A DNA stretch of 64,000 nucleotides from Eucalyptus grandis (Eukaryota; Streptophyta; Magnoliopsida; Myrtales; Myrtaceae), in assembly GCF_016545825.1 (NCBI RefSeq), contig NC_052619.1:31411803-31475802 (forward strand), in the 5' to 3' direction. Every line of letters starts with the position of its first letter. Position 1 is the stretch's first letter. This document shows, piece by piece, positions 48,601 to 59,300 of this stretch. A program made the translations under genes and the position numbers. Under the pieces are notes generated by a model. The model was not told the DNA's origin and searched no databases. It saw nothing but the letters and a program-made list of their open reading frames with translations.

Positions 48601-50470
48601 GGTCTAAGTGGATTCCGACAGATATATACCATATCCTTATCGGACTTACAAATGGATATATCACGTCTTGGACTAGAGTAAAACCACATCCAATCCATGC
48701 TAGGTCTATTTGCCGATCATCGTCCTTGCAAGCCGCCACATTTGATTTTTAACTGTTGTCTTGGACAGAATTGCAATGAAAGTTATTTTGGTCACCGACC
48801 CATGATTGGGATATTGATGATACAAAAAACAGTTTGAGATATTGATGTCAAACCTGACGAAATTTAGGCGTCTGGTGAAATTTCCAAGAGATAAATGATG
48901 TCGCCTTGGACTAGGCTAAACCTACCTCGGATCTACGTCAGCTTCGTTTACCTGCCGTTATTGATGTAAGCCGCCACTTCGGATCTTTAACAATCATCTT
49001 GGATGGAGCTATTACGGAAGGTTCTTTTGGATTGCTCGTACAAGTTTGGTGTGTGAATGATACTAAATCATTTGGGATATTGATAAGTAAAATTAGGCTT
49101 TTTGGTGAAAATTGTTCTAAATAAGGACAATTTTGATTTTTCTTGATAAATGTGTGAATTTCCTTTTGGTTCAGAAGCCGTTTTCCAGCTCGACTGTGGT
49201 AGAGAAAAAGAGAAAATCAACTTGCCCATTTGGAAATCAAATTATATTCAATGAACAGATTATAAGAATAGAATATTCTTGTCCAATAAATGGAGCAATT
49301 TGAACTAATCCATTGTGCATCCTAATCAACATCTAGGAATTCATTTACTTTGCTTGTGGGGATGTTCATCGATAATTGGTGCAACATGGTAAATATTTCG
49401 TATGTGGTAGGTACCCAAGAGCTGGGAAAAGAGATTTGATCGATCATCGGAAAAGAGAGCCAAGATGGGATTCAATTTTGGCGCAGCATGTTGTAATGGA
49501 CTTGTGGCGACTTTTGAGTTTGAAAAAATATCTTAACTTACCTATAACAAAGAAACAAAATTATTTTATATATAAATAAGTCAGTCCAGAAACGGAATGG
49601 ACATATCATGAAAAATTCCTAGTGATGCAATTGTATTTTTTTTTTTTTTAAAAATTTGAAATGTAAGTATCATTTATAAGATGATGTATAGGAGCTTAAG
49701 GGCATTTCCTAACATTACATAGATAACTAAGAATGTGAAAAATTGAGTGAGGGAGTCTCCATTTTGTTATCAAATTAATACATGAAAGGATTCATAAGAA
49801 ATTTAAGAAGTCACCAAAACAAGGAAAGTCCATAGAGGTCCAAATAAATTTAAAAGCAAAAATCAAGGTATATTATCAAAGAATAGTTGGCCAAGATAAT
49901 TAATTACACACTCATCTTTCAAGAACAGACATGTGATTGCATCCAAGCGAAAAGATTGACAGCTACAACTAAATCACACATCATTATCAATGATGAGTAC
50001 AATTCAAGATCTCCATTTGTATTTACGGCTTTGTCTTTTGACAATGTGTTAGGTTCAACATCCCAACACCATCACCATACGGAAACAACATAAAAATGTT
50101 AAACAAGCTCAAATCTGAAACCTATAAGAACAAACTCATAAAGTGCAAGACACCAAAGCTTTTAACAAAAACATATTGAATGAGCATAAATTTGACACCG
50201 ACATTGCTATGAATACCATTGAAACTTGACGCAAAATGCTTATTTATTAAAATTCATGTGTCTAGAATTAGATTAAAGAGATGTAGTTGTTTCAAGTAAA
50301 GTGAAACTTTTTTTTTTCAACTTTTAAACCGTAAAAAAATCTTTTGTCATAATTAAAAGCAATATTCCACCTCAAGAGACCCATATAATAAATGAGTAAA
50401 TGATTTTATGAACGAGAACATTTGGCAAAGTGATTAAAACGTATTTCCATGTAATTTGAAGCGCCTCTTA
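45698..50470. other. Gene-free duplicated noncoding sequence of unit B
   Basis: Colinear with 16.44-22.1 kb except for insertions. 48.1-49.1 kb holds three or so diverged copies of a phrase repeat (AAATTTACCCGATG, GTACCAGTGA, ATTGATGT words). No coding evidence. Confidence 0.5.
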
Positions 50471-51058
50471 GGGCGCGTTTGTTTTGTGTAATACATTTTC
50501 GGGGAAAACATTTTCCTCATTTTCCGGCGTTGGGGTCGCTTAGGAAAATGAGTCAATGGAAAACGTTTTCCTAGTCAATAGAAAATATTTTCCTAGCAAA
50601 GCTTAAATTCAGGAAAATGATTTCCCCTTTGAAATGACCGGAAAACGTTTTCCGAATCTACTAAAGCTTAAATTTGATACTTGGTTTACAAACAATTATT
50701 CTTATAAAAATATATTTTAACAAAATGGAATTTGAATTTTTATTTTTTAAAAATTAAAATTTGGAAAACATTTTTAAAATAAAAATAAAAAATTCGAATT
50801 TGCTTCTTTTTCTTTTCTTCCTTTTTCTTTTGCTTCTTCTTCACCCATCACCAGCCACAAGGACCGCCGGTGAGTTTTTGCTTCAATTTTTTTTCCTGTG
50901 ATGAAGTGTGATTATTTTTTAATGGGATCCAAACGGCAGAAAACATTTTGAATTATATATCACCAAACAAAGGAAAACAAACTGTATTCTTGGAAAATGT
51001 TTTCCGAGAAGAAAGCATTTTTCTTTATCATTGAGTTTTCCCCGAAACAAACGCACCC
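50471..51058. mobile_element. PIF/Harbinger-like MITE in unit B
   Basis: TIRs GGGCGCGTTTGTTTTG and reverse complement GGGTGCGTTTGTTTCG. TTA is duplicated at 50468-50470 and 51059-51061. Subterminal GGAAAACATTTTCC words repeat in both orientations. The unit A empty site is near 22.11 kb (GGACTTTTTAGTTCGAATTCC). Confidence 0.88.
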
Positions 51059-51061
51059 TTA

Positions 51062-51700
51062 GACTCTAGTTTGAATTTCCTGATTATTATTTAGTTCCAT
51101 GAAATTTTAGTACATCTATGATGTTGGTTTTGCTTGTTCCGAGTATAACTCTAACTTTGCTTTAACCGACACCTGCCGGTGTACTAGTGATAGGCTCGTT
51201 CAAAGTGAGTAGCATTATCGCTCAAACAAAACATCAGGCTACAAATGTGGGAAACTCCTATAGTAATGTCTAAGGTGATATCAATGCCATTTATCTATTC
51301 CAACCTTTTTACCCTACCGAAGAAAAAAAATAATATAAAATATGTATTTATTTGAACAGGTCCTTAAAAGACTTAAGAGAGAAGAAATGGGAGAAGAATT
51401 CCTAAGGGGTGGGATTCCCTAATGTCACCATCTAGATTCTCTCCCTGGTCTTGGGTAGGGAAGAAAAATATCTACCCAAGAATAGAGGGCGCCTTTGGTG
51501 ATGAAGAAAGACACCACGTCATCTCTTTGAACACGTGGCTACCACTAGGTAGCATAGTATGATAGCTATGTGCGCCTAGGGCGATGAGGTTATATCCAAA
51601 AGGGTACCTAATAGGTTGGCTCGCTTCGCTTGACCCGTTAATTTTTTTTTTGTTTTTTTTTTTTTTTTTTTTTTTTGGGGGTGGGGGTGTGGTTGGGTTG
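51062..51700. other. Upstream region of bHLH copy B
   Basis: Includes sequence colinear with 22.1-22.4 kb, a segment at 51.36-51.60 kb not seen upstream of copy A, and a T tract followed by a G-rich run (51633-51695). No gene. Confidence 0.45.
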
Positions 51701-51815
51701 TGGAGGGGGTAAGCTTGACGGAATGAAAAAGGTACAAGTAGAAGAGCCCCCTCCCCAATGTGAACCGGAGCCAGCTCGCTAAGGGAGACGAATATTCTGC
51801 AAGTTGGACCTTGAA

Positions 51816-51822
51816 TATAAAA
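51816..51822 (+). promoter_or_regulatory. TATA box of bHLH copy B
   Basis: TATAAAA lies 25-30 bp upstream of the conserved CCATTGCCCAA block. The position matches the TATA box of copy A relative to the 5'UTR, its intron and the ATG. Confidence 0.5.
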
Positions 51823-51889
51823 AAGCTACTGTTTCTTCAAGTCCACCATTGCCCAATTAAGCTTCGCTTCTCTCTCTTGTTCTTTGCAG

Positions 51890-52067
51890 GTGATGACTTT
51901 GTTTTCCTTTTTCGTTTTTTTCCTCAATTAGTACGGAGTATTCAAACATTTTGACGCCATCACTCTTTACAAATGCACAAAAATTCAACTTCGATTATAG
52001 AACTGTGACGCGGACTTGTTCCCACCTTTTCATTTAGCTAGTGTCGTCATCCTCGTTTCTTGCTCAG
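51890..52067 (+). other. 5'UTR intron of bHLH copy B
   Basis: Donor GTGATGAC and acceptor CTCAG match the leader intron of copy A, but the intron is longer (178 against 97 bp). No transcript evidence is available. Confidence 0.5.
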
Positions 52068-52105
52068 GGCGATTAGAGGAACCAGAAGAAGAAGGCGGTG
52101 ATCCG

Positions 52106-52298
52106 ATGGGGATCTTATCGGCTAGGATATTTCGCGAAGTAACGCTCCTTCCGGTCTTCCGTGATCAAATCTCTTTGAATATAGACGTGCGGATCACTAT
52201 ATTCAATCACTAGTTAACTCTTTCTTGTTTTCCCTTTTTTGGGATGAAAATCCACAGATGGCTGAAGATGCAGCTTATTTCCATCATCATCAGCCGCT

Positions 52299-52337
<39 letters not shown>

Positions 52338-54438
52338 GCAGCAACAACAACAGAGCTCTTCCTTCTCACTTGATGATGAGTTAGATTTGTTCCATCCCCA
52401 TTTTCCTTCGGAGCCCTGCTCGAACTCTTCGCCATCCCATCTGCTCCCTCTTATTAGCCCCGAGACGATGCCTGGTTTTGTCCCACAATTCGTAGAAACT
52501 CCTCAAGAGTTCGCTAAGAGGCCCTGGAAACAGCTCGAGACCGAGAGCTGGATCTCTCCACGCACAACAGAGCACAAAACGATGGCTCGCAATGTGGTGA
52601 TATCGCCATCTCTGTCTCCGTCTCGGCCTCCTGAATCACACTTTATGTCGTTCGGGAACCCCAATTCATCTCCAGCCATATCCTATCCATTCTATGGTAA
52701 AGTCCTGCAAGAGACCGAAGCGTTGTCTGTAATTTCAGTACTTTGAAAATCGGATCATTTTTCATTATATATTCTTAAATATTCTTAACAATATTTGTCT
52801 CGCTCTGATGCGTGTGAAAGGTACTTGTGAAATCCAAGATCGTGAGGAACCAAAGATGAAAAGCGCTGGCGCGACAAGCAGGAAGCCGGTATACACACAA
52901 GAAAACGTGCTAGCCGAGAGGAAGCGCCGCGAGAAGATCAGTAAGCTTTTCATCGCGCTCTCAGTCGTCATTCCCAACCTTAAAAAGGTACAAGCCGAAA
53001 AAGTCTGGAAATTATTAGGATTGCAGGATTGATCGATGGTTCTGACAAAGTATGAGATTAGGACAGATTAGTGTAGTCGTTAGCACCGGACGAGGGGGAT
53101 GCAACGCATCCATGGGTTAAAGAGTTTCCACTTGCTGAGAATTCAAGATTCATGCTCTCTTGAAATATGGGGTTCTGTAAAATTGGCTTCTCTCCAACAT
53201 TTATGTTATGTACATCAAGGACTTTTTTTAGTATAACAGTTTTTTAATAGCTGTGAAAATAATAGTTTATTTTGAGTTACAAAATTTTGAGGGAACAAGT
53301 CCTACAATAAATTATAATGATTTATTTTTTAAAATATTTATAATGTAGAATAGATTGTTATTCTAATGGTAGATAAATACTTTTACGCAATACGTTTAAT
53401 TCATATGCCACAATCACATGGCTAATTTATTTTGTTTTGAGATTACAACTTAAAATCTATGCTCATCGCCTGACACAAAACCTGGTGAGATGACCGAAGA
53501 TCTATGATTGCAAACCTGATGATGTAATGTAAAGAAAAGAATAATGAAGACCCATAATCGTTGATAAGGGAAAATCTACGTGCTCTGATAACTAGCTTAA
53601 ACTAGACGCAAGCAACTAATAAATCCTATTTATTTCTTCATCACCGATTTAGGGGAACCATTTCAAAACATTTTCACATCGTTATAACTGTTCTAACATT
53701 GATGTTAAACGTGTATTTCAGATGGACAAGGCTTCCATCCTCGAGGATGCCATCAGGTATTCGAAAGAGCTTCAACAACGCGTCGAGGCGCTCGAGGAGG
53801 AGGTGGCGGCAAAGACCGTGGAGTCGGTCGTCGTTGCGAAGAAGCCCCGACTCACCATGTACGACGATACGTCTTCTTCGTCCAACGAGAAGTCTTGCGG
53901 CCATCTGAACCGGCGACTCTCACTCCCTGATATCGAGGCACGAATCTCTGGAAAATGCATCCTCATCAAAATCCACTGCGAGAAGAGAAAGGGCCTTATT
54001 TCCAAAATAATCGGCCAAACAGAGAAACTGAACTTAATTGTTGTAAGCAGCTGTGTCCTGCCTTTTGGGAGTTCCACACAAGATGTCACAATCTTAGCTC
54101 AGGTAAATATATGTAACACCATAATTGCCTCAATTCTTTTTTTTTTTCCCGGGCTTTAACACCATATCGTGTATTTTTTTGGGAGGAAGATGTCAAATTA
54201 GATAGGAATTTTACGAAAATTACCAATTTAATTATTTAATTCATGCATGAATCCCACTTATTTCATGATCCGATAAAAGACTACCACGTTACTTCTCAGA
54301 TGGGTTATAATAAAACTTAATAATGCACTCGGCCTTCTCTTGTTTCATCCCATGTATTTGCAGGTGGACGAGGGATTCAGCTTGAAAATGGGGGATCTCG
54401 TGAGGAATCTGCGTCAAGCTCTTCTGGATCTCATGTGA
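52106..54438 (+). CDS. bHLH transcription factor, subgroup IVa (bHLH18/25-like), copy B, diverged
   Basis: Predicted 364-aa paralogue of the gene at 23.0 kb with identical exon layout: 52106-52138, 52258-52696, 52821-52987, 53722-54102 and 54364-54438. All introns keep GT-AG, although the first donor is GAA|GTAACG rather than CAG|GTAATA. Exons 3 and 5 have the same lengths in both copies. Exon 2 is longer because of 12 CAG codons, one CGG and five more Gln codons (residues about 26-43). The bHLH domain has changed at positions the family usually holds: the basic-region His is Asn (N186), while E190 and R194 remain; a helix-1 Arg is Leu (L200); and the helix-2 Leu is Ser (S227). The ACT-like C-terminus (about 283-362) is well kept. 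No premature stop or frameshift was found, so it is annotated as coding. It may have altered DNA preference or weaker dimerisation (inference). Intron 3 is 734 bp against 178 bp in copy A. Confidence 0.82.
52297..52350 (+). repeat. CAG/CAA trinucleotide run encoding polyglutamine
   Basis: In-frame within exon 2 of bHLH copy B: 12 CAG, one CGG, then CAG CAA CAA CAA CAG. Copy A has only three Gln codons after five His codons at the same place. Confidence 0.9.
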
Positions 54439-54702
54439 TTTCCTGCAATATTCTCATCTCATCGGAGTTGGCTAGCAACAACGGACAAAACCGTAAATGA
54501 TGCATCTCATTTTCTTTTTTTGCAATACTTAAATCACTCTCTCCGATCCGACAGCAGCAAACTCTCTGCCAACGCCAAAACATTGGCGTTGGTTTCAAGT
54601 ATGGAATCTCTACTATTTTGCAGGTGGGTTTTTCCCTTTATTTTTGTGTGGTTGACTTAGTGGGATCCTCATACATGGTGAATAATTAAAAACCAATTGA
54701 AA

Positions 54703-55045
54703 TGATGTCTTTAGTAGAAATCAATGCAGTTTAGGAGAAATCAATGAAATGACATCAATTCAAATCTGAATTTTCAAGCCCACAGACCACATTCAAAATA
54801 CGCGCCTGTATAAGGAAAGTTTATAGGAATTTTTTCACAAGGGGGTTAATGAGAGGTCTAACTAGGGGTGTCCAATTGGTTCTACCCAGGAATTGGACTA
54901 TGTCTTTACTAGAAATCAATGCAATTTAGAGAAATCAATGAAATGACATCAATTCAAATCTGGACATTCAAAAACTAAGGAAAGTTTACAGGAAAAAATG
55001 AGAGGTCTAGGGGTGACCAAACTGGTTTACCCAGGAATTGGACTA
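54703..55045 (+). repeat. Local tandem duplication, about 195 and 148 bp copies
   Basis: Two copies share AAATCAATGAAATGACATC, GGAAAGTTTA, ATGAGAGGTCTA and CCCAGGAATTGGACT in order. The second copy (from about 54.90 kb) has an internal deletion. The duplication includes the left end of the TAGGGGTG element. Confidence 0.75.
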
Positions 55046-55712
55046 AACTGTTAAAAAAATAGGTCTAGGAATTTGTTCTTGTTGGAACTAGTTTGAGATC
55101 AGATTCCAATTTTTTGGAACCAGTTGAACCAGTCGAGGAATGGGTTTCGAATGTATACCCTGAATAGATTGGACCGCCCCATTTGAAACCGGTTTCCGAA
55201 TAGATTTTATAAGTGAAAAAGTCAAAACCCTAATTTCTTTTTCCCTTTAATTCTAACATCAACACTCCTTCATCCTTTGTCCTTCCTTAGAACTCCTCAT
55301 CAGTCTTTCCTCTTCCATTAAATTTGTATAGATGAATGGGAATGGAGTTTTATAATTTATGTTTTATATTACGTGTTTAAATTTTTTATTATTTATAATT
55401 CTACGTGATTATGTATTCATCTTATGGATTGTTGCTTTTGGTGGATAGGGCTTTATGTTGTTCATATTTTACTTTGAACTACTTTGTTGCTTATAATCTT
55501 ATATGATTTTATTGTAAAAAATGAACCAAGAAAAAGGAAAAAAAAAAAAAAAAAGGTTTTCGGGTAGACCGTGGAACTAAATAGAAAAACAAGATAAATT
55601 CCAAACTCGGTTCCCGAAAAATAGGGCAGGTTCCTCCAAAATTGAGAACCAGTTATAATAAGGTAGATTTCAAATTCTAACTCTAAAATCTATCTACCCT
55701 AGAAGCAATCAT
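54872..55712. mobile_element. Degenerate hAT-like element
   Basis: The left end TAGGGGTGTCCAATTGG and the reverse complement of the right end TTAGGGATGATTGCTTC form an imperfect TIR. GGAACC/GGTTCC words fill the arms. Flanks GGTCTAAC and AGTTTAAT differ mostly by transitions, as a decayed 8-bp TSD would. The local duplication blurs the left boundary. Confidence 0.55.
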
Positions 55713-55890
55713 CCCTAAGTTTAATGTGCAGTATATGCTTGCACTTCTTTTTTTCATAAGGTCATATCAACTTTTGAGTTGTCTCTAGAATGTCTTTTCT
55801 GTGCGCTCCTAGGAATTGAATTCTTGTGATGTGTAATCTTATCTCTCCACTTGTAATTTATTGGTCTCCCAATAACTGATTAATGGGTAA

Positions 55891-57712
55891 TGTTGTACTT
55901 GTGTGCTGGATTCTTTCTTAACTACGCAGCAAACTTGCTTTTCTGTCAACGTTTGAATACGAGGTACATGGCTTTCTTAACTATGCAGCAAATTACACCA
56001 TGTGTCTTGTCATGGGAAAATGATCATAGAGGCAAAGTTAAATGTGACATGGCAAACAAAGAAAAACTTTTCCTCAATTCCATCTTTAATTTGACTATAT
56101 ATAATAGAATAGATGGGCAAAGCAATTAAAGTAAAGGCCCCATCTGTTTTACTAGAAATTTAACCCTTAAAAAATGATTCCGCATTTTATAGTAAAATAT
56201 CAGGGGTTCATATTACATGATTTTAATATTTTGATTCCACAATTCTTTTCTAATTTCTTTATTTTACAATGACAGAGTTTGATGTAAGTTCAAAAACTAT
56301 ATGTCCCATAAAGTAGGATAAGGCTTTACTTCCAATCCTCCACCAGTCGTATAAGGTTTGCATTCTGACGGTTTTTATTAGATAAGCGGTTAGAAAAATA
56401 AACAAATCACACGACGTATTGTCTTGAATAAACGACCTTAAACAAGACCTTAATTCCTAAAAAGTTTCAACGAAATCATCATTATATAAGAATTCGTCTG
56501 GCAAACTATTTCCACAAAAAATTTACACTCCAATATGGTGTGTACCAAAAATTCAAAGAAAGATAGTGCGTCTTCGTCTTGCACTAGTGCGTTTTCGTTT
56601 TGCACCATGATATCTTGAACTCCACAGTCAAAGTATCAAAATGTGCAAAACCCGTCTGTAGGTCGGTTTCACTACAAAGTAAGCGGATTATTGATTTTTG
56701 GCTAGCCCAGCACCAACTCTTTGATATATTTCTTGCTGAAATCATCCTCAATCCCATTGATCAAGAGTGAGACCAAATAACTAGATAGGGGCTGCCCTGC
56801 CCAAGAAGTGAAAAAATAGATATAAAATTATCAAGCTGTAGTTACTACTTTCTATATTGGTCTCAATGTCATAAAATTAATGCGCTAAATACAAGCATGT
56901 TTTATATATTTCCAACAGTCTAATCTCCAAGATTTTAATATACACGGGCACACTACCCCGAATCAAAAGCTCCTCAAAGCAAAACAAATTTCACACAACT
57001 TGTTGATGGAGAAATTGTCTAATAAGTCCTATTGTACAATTGCTAATTCATTCATAGACTTACTAATTTTGCCATTTTAGTCCTAAACTTTTGCGCAAAA
57101 CTCCAATGTAGTCCACGTGGTCAATTTCTGCAAAAAATACCTGACATGACAATTTAATTATGTCGACCACCCTACATAGTACATTGCTACATTAGTGGTT
57201 TCCAACAAAAATTTGCCAAAATGATTATATCAAAATTTTGCATAAAAATTTAAGATTAAATTGGTAAAATTAAATGGCATTTGTTAAGGATGATCAATTC
57301 CAAGGTATATAGTTCTCACCCTTGAATAAAAAAAATGCCCACTAAAGACTACTTCCAAAATATTGGAATCGGGAACCGTTCATTGGTTCCATGGACCCAC
57401 CCAAGAACTAGATCGGGCGGTTTGGTTCCCAAGTGGGTTTATGGAACCGGTCAAAATATCCCCACTTCAGAAGAGGCATGAGACTTGAAAGCGAGTGATG
57501 AGGTCAGAGGCTAAAGGCGGTTGAGAGCGAGAGTGACAGAAGAAACAATGACACTAAAGGCGATGTAGAGCGAGAGTGAGAGAAGGATCGAAAAGGTCGG
57601 AACCTATTTAGACCGAGAGGGAGAGAGGGAGGTGAGGCGAGAGATGAAGAGAAAGGAAAGAGGAAACAAGGATTTTGATTTGAAAAGTTAAACCTTAAAA
57701 ATTAACAAAAAT

Positions 57713-57760
<48 letters not shown>

Positions 57761-58950
57761 TGTATTGATCTAGTCTAGGTTGGCGATTCCATACCTAAAA
57801 CCAAGATCTAGATTGATACTCATTAGTTCTAGAAAATTGGAATCGGGAGCTGACCTGTCCCATGGGAACCGTCCATTTTGGGCTAGTCAAATCCAGTTTT
57901 GGTTAGTTTCCGATAACGCCTCTAATATCCGTACAATAAACTTAGCATTGATCTGGAATTTTTCCTATGCACCGGGTTGACAACTTATGTGCATGACAAC
58001 GAACTGGATATTACAATATATGACTCCTGATATCTTGTATTCAACATAATGAGCTCACTGCCATGTCAAATCATTATGTAATGCAAGAACCAAATTTTAC
58101 AAGTCCGATCCAAATATGCGATCAAGAGTCATGCATGAACATGTTCTTTCGAAAAATGTCGAGTCTAATGATCCACATTGAAATTTTGTTTCGATTAATT
58201 TTTTTATGTCGAAATAAAAAACTTCATTTCATCAATCCTCACCTAGAAAACATAGTTGGTGGGTTTTAGAACAAAGTACCAAAAGAATGGGGGGTTTGTA
58301 TAACAAATTTAGAAGAAGGGCACGACGACGATGGGCCTTGGCAGCCCAGTTGGATAACTGGTTTAATTCACCAGTGCAATGGGCCAAGTGGGCAATAGTC
58401 AAACTGGGCCAGAGGCACTTGACAGTCCACGACCAAAGCTTTGATCTCCGAAGGAATCTGGTCTTCGCCCGAAGTATACTTGCCCAGAGAAAGGCGTTTA
58501 GGTTTCATCTGGGAAGAATTTAAAAGTGAGAAGTGAGGACTTTGGCTTAATTATATAGAAGGCTTTTCGTTTCCAACTTCGGCGACACTTAGCAAAAGAA
58601 ACTAGCAAAGAAAGGATAAAAACAGGACACAAGTTCTGAAAAAAAAATGCAATAGGTGAAACTTGTTGTCATTGTTCTTTCTTATAGAAGCATATGGAAA
58701 TGAGATCGGCACTAATCTCCTTTTGTCATTAACCTTAGATTCCACACCCATTACAAACTGTTTGGATTTAAATATAACTCTTCCACACCACCTCAGATCT
58801 GAAGGTTCGAGTTTGATGAGTCAATGACTTGCTAAGATGTTAGTAACCAAAAAGTTTTTCCATGTGAGGTATTTTGTAATAGGCAATGTGAGCTATTTAA
58901 GGGTTCGAGTCTCTGGCCGGTTTGTTGGAGTCACTTCCTTCCGGATGACC
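55891..58950. other. Gene-free sequence of unit B
   Basis: Contains a phrase-type foldback remnant (57.0-57.3 kb), a degenerate GGAACCG/GGTTCC repeat (57.36-57.95 kb) and a TA/TATG microsatellite at 57712-57765. No gene; frames are under 80 codons. Confidence 0.45.
57712..57765 (+). repeat. (TA)n(TATG)n compound microsatellite
   Basis: Alternating TA followed by about eight TATG/GTAT units. Confidence 0.9.
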
Positions 58951-58959
58951 GGCCGGATT

Positions 58960-59300
58960 TCCATGGATTACTTACCATGGGCATCTCACTTTGAGGCATT
59001 TCAATATCACATAACCAAGACATTCAAAGAAAAATAAAAAACCAAGGCATCCAAGGTACATGGCATAGGCATCTCATTTTGAAGTATCTCGGTATTACAT
59101 AACTGAGACACCAATGATCACATGAAGTATCTCGGTATTACATAACTGAGACACCAATGATCACATGATCACACGGCATGGGTATCCCACTCCTTAGGGC
59201 ATCATCGGTATCACTCGGTATTACACAACTGAGACATCTATGATCACACAATATGGGCATCCGACTCCCTAGGGCATGGTATCACATAGCCGATGGAAAT
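58960..59300 (+). repeat. Degenerate tandem repeats
   Basis: Units of about 45-90 bp share CTCGGTATTACATAACTGAGACA, broken here as CTCGGTATTAC and AACTGAGACAC, then ATGATCACA and GGCAT..CATC. Two adjacent copies near 59.08-59.16 kb are almost identical. Similar repeats occur in the solo LTR at 42.0-42.3 kb, so this may also be LTR sequence. Confidence 0.75.

Larger units (their letters stand above)
54439..55890. other. 3' flank of bHLH copy B with an embedded repeat
   Basis: 54.54-54.66 and 55.75-55.90 kb match the 3' flank of copy A. Between them lie a local tandem duplication and a TAGGGGTG-type element. No further coding exons. Confidence 0.5.

Noticed and set aside
52106..54438. bHLH-B as a pseudogene
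   Set aside because: All splice junctions join in frame and there is no stop or frameshift; the residue losses alone do not justify calling it dead.
58287..58523. Apparent similarity to the LINE RNase H end (GGCAGCCCAGTT words)
   Set aside because: Only a short GC-rich phrase matches 4.99-5.05 kb in passing; no extended LINE homology follows.
58960..59300. CRISPR-like array
   Set aside because: Units are adjacent, degenerate and without spacers, in a plant nuclear context; these are ordinary tandem repeats.
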